From Citrobacter arsenatis (lineage in GTDB: Bacteria > Pseudomonadota > Gammaproteobacteria > Enterobacterales > Enterobacteriaceae): a DNA stretch of 64,000 nt. The notes beneath the pieces were generated by a model. The model saw only the letters and a list, made by a program, of their open reading frames with translations, was not told the origin of the DNA and did not search any database. The stretch covers positions 620,001 to 684,000 of the forward strand of contig NZ_CP037864.1 in NCBI RefSeq assembly GCF_004353845.1, written 5' to 3'. Both the position numbers and the translations under genes were made by a program. Below, in pieces: positions 60,906-64,000 of this stretch. How positions within the stretch are numbered: position 1 is the first letter of the stretch; each line of letters starts with the position of its first letter.

Positions 60906-62491
60906 TCCTTCACCTCACCAAATGCTTCATTCAGCAACTGGCGCTGCGCATCCGCTTCATCGCCCGCGCCCAGCTCGCGCATCAGTGCATCCAGCTCGCC
61001 CAGCGCCTGCACCAGTTCGCCCATCGCCTCTGCCGCCAGCACGTCCGGCTCCGGCAGGCTGTCGGCGTCAATGCTGTCCTTATCCTTCAGCCAGGAGATA
61101 TCCAGTGAATCGGATTTCGCCGCGCGGATCCACTCGCGGCTGAACTTGCGCCAGCGGCTGGTGGCCTGGTGCTGGTCGGTGTTTTTGTTCTCTTCGCTGT
61201 CGGCGACTTCGCTCTCTTCGGCGTTAAAGCTCCACTCGCCTTCGGTACGCGGGCTTAAGCCGTGCGGATCTTCACCGTAGACGGTTTCAAACGGCTGCAG
61301 GTGCTGCTCGGTAAACGGCGTGCGCTTGCCGAAGCTCGGCATATTGGTCCGCAGGTCATACACCCACACGTCATCGGTGCAGTTTTTATCCTGGTTCGGA
61401 TTGGCTACCGTGCCTTTGGTAAAGAACAGCACGTTGGTTTTGACGCCCTGGGCGTAAAAGATGCCGGTCGGCAGACGCAGGATGGTGTGCAGATGGCATT
61501 TGTCCATCAGGTCGCGACGAATATCGGTACCCTTGCCACCTTCAAACAGCACGTTATCCGGCACCACCACCGCCGCGCGGCCGCCGGGGCGCAGGGTTTC
61601 GATAATATGCTGCATAAAGCACAGCTGTTTGTTGCTGGTCGGGTGGACGAAGGTGCGGGTAATGTTGGTGCCCGCGGCGCTGCCAAACGGTGGGTTGGTG
61701 GCGACAATATCGGCCTGCGGTAAATTCTCGCCGTCGCTGCCCAGCGTGTTGCCCAGACGGATGGCGCCGCCGTGGTCGAGGTTGCCTTCGATATCGTGCA
61801 GCAGACAGTTCATCAGCGCCAGACGACGGGTGCCGGGCACCAGTTCAAGGCCGATAAACGCGCGGTGGATCTGGAAATCTTGAGTGTCACCATCAAGGTC
61901 ATCCAGATCGTGAGTCTGCGATTTCACATAACGGTCGGCTTCAATCAAAAAGCCCGCCGTTCCCGCCGCCGGGTCCTGCACCACTTCACGCGGCTGCGGC
62001 TTCAGCAGATGGATAATGGTTTTGATCAGCGGGCGTGGGGTGAAGTACTGGCCCGCGCCAGATTTAGTTTCGTTAGCGTTCTTTTGCAGCAGCCCTTCGT
62101 ACATATCGCCGAAGTCGTCGCGGGACTTACCGTGAGCGCCGTTGTACCAGTCCAGTGAGTCCATACTGCTCACCAGCTCGGTCAGCTGCTTCGGTTGAGT
62201 GATGGTGGTGTTGACGTTCTGGAACACTGCCTGCACCAGCTTTTTCTCGTCCGCGCCCAGATGTACCAGCAGGTTACGGTAAAACTGCAACTGCTCCTGG
62301 CCAATACGCGATTTCAGGTCATCCCAGCGGTAGCCTTCCGGCAGGTAGTCCGCTTCCTGGCCGGTCTCTTTGCACATTTTCAAAAACAGCAGCGAGGCGA
62401 GTTCATTGACGTAGTTTTGATAGGAGACGCCGCCGTCGCGCAGGTTGTCGCACAGTTTCCACAGCTTGGCGACCAGATCGTTATTGTTCAT
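60902..62491 (-). CDS. hsdM: Type IA restriction methyltransferase subunit HsdM
   Basis: The 529-residue adenine-N6 methyltransferase subunit is almost identical to E. coli K-12 HsdM. SAM-binding DPAAGTAGFL is near residues 173-182 and the catalytic NPPF at 266-269. M2S methylates and, with two HsdR, cuts at unmethylated targets. The start at 62491 (MNNNDLVAKLWKLCDN) gives the E. coli length; an ATG 12 bases upstream is possible. Confidence 0.97.
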   Translation of the reverse strand: MNNNDLVAKLWKLCDNLRDGGVSYQNYVNELASLLFLKMCKETGQEADYLPEGYRWDDLKSRIGQEQLQFYRNLLVHLGADEKKLVQAVFQNVNTTITQPKQLTELVSSMDSLDWYNGAHGKSRDDFGDMYEGLLQKNANETKSGAGQYFTPRPLIKTIIHLLKPQPREVVQDPAAGTAGFLIEADRYVKSQTHDLDDLDGDTQDFQIHRAFIGLELVPGTRRLALMNCLLHDIEGNLDHGGAIRLGNTLGSDGENLPQADIVATNPPFGSAAGTNITRTFVHPTSNKQLCFMQHIIETLRPGGRAAVVVPDNVLFEGGKGTDIRRDLMDKCHLHTILRLPTGIFYAQGVKTNVLFFTKGTVANPNQDKNCTDDVWVYDLRTNMPSFGKRTPFTEQHLQPFETVYGEDPHGLSPRTEGEWSFNAEESEVADSEENKNTDQHQATSRWRKFSREWIRAAKSDSLDISWLKDKDSIDADSLPEPDVLAAEAMGELVQALGELDALMRELGAGDEADAQRQLLNEAFGEVKE

Positions 62492-62554
62492 TGAAGATCC
62501 CATTTGACATGGCGACCACCATTGTGGGTCGCAAAAGTGATTGAGCGTTTCAAA

Positions 62555-62628
62555 TGCCTGATGGCGCTTCGCTTATCAGGCCTACACGTAACCCTGTAGG
62601 CCGGATAAGGCATCGCCGCCATCCGGCG
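62555..62628. repeat. REP pair between hsdM and hsdR
   Basis: TGCCTGATGGCGCTTCGCTT (62555 on) and GTAGGCCGGATAAGGCATCG (62596 on) are inverted REP units in the 157-base gap between hsdR and hsdM, inside which the hsdMS promoter should also lie. Confidence 0.85.
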
Positions 62629-62648
62629 AAAACGGGGATGATACCCTC

Positions 62649-64000
62649 TTAAGCCAGTTCGTCCCAGATGTAATCGCTGAACTTATCCAGCACGCTGTCG
62701 AGGTTGTCGTCAAAGGTGCGTTGTAACATTGGCTTACCGCCGCGGCGGTGGAAATTGCCGGTTTTGAACACGTCGTCGTCGAGCACCACTTTCTCTTTTA
62801 GCGCCTGCGCTAAACGGTCGAGCCAGCTTAGCTGTTCGTCGCTCCAGTCGTTCTCGCCTTTGATACGCGCCAGCGCGTGGTCGACACGTTCGTCGAACGG
62901 TTTGAGCGCATCGCCCACCGCCGCACGACGGATATGGCCAATCAGCCTGGCGGCGATATCCTGATTGCGCGTTGCTTTCCACGCGCTGCGCAGGGAGGAC
63001 TCTTCAAAATGCTGGCGGTCAAACCACTCCTGCAATTCCACCAGCCCTTTACGGGTGAGGTCGCGCGGGCGATTGATCACCGCCTGCAGCGCCGGCTGGG
63101 CGTTAGGAGCGTGTTGCACCAGCGCATCGAAGGCTTCGAGGAAATCCTGCGGCGTGTCGTAATCGCCGTACAGCGATTTGACGCTTACCACCTCATCGTC
63201 AATATCGAGGAAAATAGGGGCCTCGCGCAGGGCGTTGATATCGGTTTTAAGCCTTTCGAGGCGGGCGATAAAGCCGGGAAGCTTATTGAAAATCTCGGCG
63301 CTCCAGTGCGGCCCTTTTTCCCGCAGGCGTGAGGCCAGGCCGCCGAAGTTGACGCCTGCGGCATCCAGGCAAAGTTCGTCCAGACGACGTACTTGCTTAT
63401 CCACCGTTTCGCTACGGTCGCGGTTAAAGGTGGCGAGGCCGATAATGCGCTGCAGCTTGGCGACTAACTGCTCATGACTGTGCTCGGCGAAGCTGCGACC
63501 ATCCGCTTCGATAGTTTTATAGGTTTCTGAGTCGGTAATTTCGTTGACCAGCGTTCGCAGCTCCACCTGCGGACGCACAACCACCGGGCGCATGGTGTCG
63601 ACGCTTTCCAGCGAGCTGTAGATATCCACGCAGTCGAAAATCTTAAAGCTGGTTTTCCCTACTGACGGGCACAGACGCGTGGCGCGACCCTTCATCTGCT
63701 CGTAGAGAATGCGGCTTTTGACTTTGCGCAGGAACACAATATTACAGATAGACGGAATATCCACGCCGGTGGTTAGCAGGTCGACGGTGACCACGATATT
63801 GGGTAGCCGCTCTTTGTTGAAGCGGACGATCATGCTTTGCACTTTCTTCGCGTCTTTATCGGCATCACCGGTGATCTTGATGATCGCGTCGTGCTCCAGC
63901 TGCGGGTACTTTTTCTTAAACGCGGTACGCAGCTCATCAACCACCATGTCGGCATGGGCGTTGGTGACGCAGAACACCAGCGTTTTTTGCTGCCCGGTGG
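62649..64000 (-). CDS. hsdR: Type IA restriction subunit HsdR, C-terminal part (cut by window edge)
   Basis: About 450 codons of the C-terminal part are present; the frame is open to the right edge, so the start lies outside. The second RecA-like helicase half is visible, with DLLTTGVDIPSI (motif V) and QMKGRATRL (motif VI), followed by the helical HsdM-binding C-terminus ending DYIWDELA. HsdR translocates DNA with ATP and cuts far from the site. The N-terminal nuclease domain and Walker A are not in view. Confidence 0.96.
   Translation of the reverse strand, partial: TGQQKTLVFCVTNAHADMVVDELRTAFKKKYPQLEHDAIIKITGDADKDAKKVQSMIVRFNKERLPNIVVTVDLLTTGVDIPSICNIVFLRKVKSRILYEQMKGRATRLCPSVGKTSFKIFDCVDIYSSLESVDTMRPVVVRPQVELRTLVNEITDSETYKTIEADGRSFAEHSHEQLVAKLQRIIGLATFNRDRSETVDKQVRRLDELCLDAAGVNFGGLASRLREKGPHWSAEIFNKLPGFIARLERLKTDINALREAPIFLDIDDEVVSVKSLYGDYDTPQDFLEAFDALVQHAPNAQPALQAVINRPRDLTRKGLVELQEWFDRQHFEESSLRSAWKATRNQDIAARLIGHIRRAAVGDALKPFDERVDHALARIKGENDWSDEQLSWLDRLAQALKEKVVLDDDVFKTGNFHRRGGKPMLQRTFDDNLDSVLDKFSDYIWDELA

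Overview
The window is chromosomal DNA of an enterobacterium, most probably of the Citrobacter freundii group. The gene order follows the E. coli K-12 segment pepA-lptFG-yjgR-idn-ahr-leuX ... gntP-uxuAB-uxuR ... yjiJ-yjiLM-yjiN-mdtM-yjiR-yjiS-symE-hsdSMR. The inserted tyrosine phenol-lyase (tpl) and tyrosine transporter (tutB) pair is characteristic of C. freundii. All identifications come from reading the sequence against remembered families; no database search or GC computation was run.

Layout. (1) 1-13353 is conserved backbone: pepA (cut by the left edge), the lipopolysaccharide export permeases lptF/lptG, a seven-unit BIME/REP array, the ATPase gene yjgR, the L-idonate regulon (idnR-idnT-idnO-idnD with divergent idnK), aldehyde reductase ahr, an accessory pair of HNH nuclease and small methyltransferase genes, and tRNA-Leu(CAA) leuX. 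(2) 13354-25660 is a genomic island at the 3' end of leuX. It holds an integrase fragment and a tightly overlapping six-gene operon on the minus strand: SNF2 helicase, MORC-like GHKL ATPase, unknown protein, McrB-like AAA+ protein, LlaJI-type endonuclease and C5 cytosine methyltransferase. A dead IS3-family remnant, a complete pyrD with its own leader, an IS200 remnant and a symE/symR toxin locus follow. (3) 25660-34640 is catabolic: tpl-tutB with TyrR and CRP sites, then a lactate module (LctP-type permease divergent from lutABC/ykgEFG). (4) 34682-39933 is the hexuronate cluster gntP, uxuA, uxuB, uxuR. (5) 40558-55342 is mixed: a ribbon-helix-helix protein, a general porin, yjiJ, a DUF3343-yjiL-yjiM reductive dehydratase group, a GNAT enzyme, yjiN, a LysR-transporter-MetC-like group, mdtM, an AraC-LysE pair and an Rpn nuclease fragment. 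(6) 55394-64000 is the immigration control region: yjiR, yjiS, an unrecognised lipoprotein, a second symE/symR, an ERIC element, and the type IA restriction genes hsdS, hsdM and partial hsdR.

The most interesting system is the 13914-22937 operon. It joins a LlaJI/McrBC-like restriction pair and its methyltransferase to a prokaryotic MORC-type ATPase, an SNF2 motor and an unrecognised protein that shares a C-terminal module with the MORC-type ATPase. Start-stop overlaps across most of the operon indicate one transcriptional and probably one functional unit. With hsdRMS at the right end, two restriction systems and two SymE toxins lie within about 50 kb.
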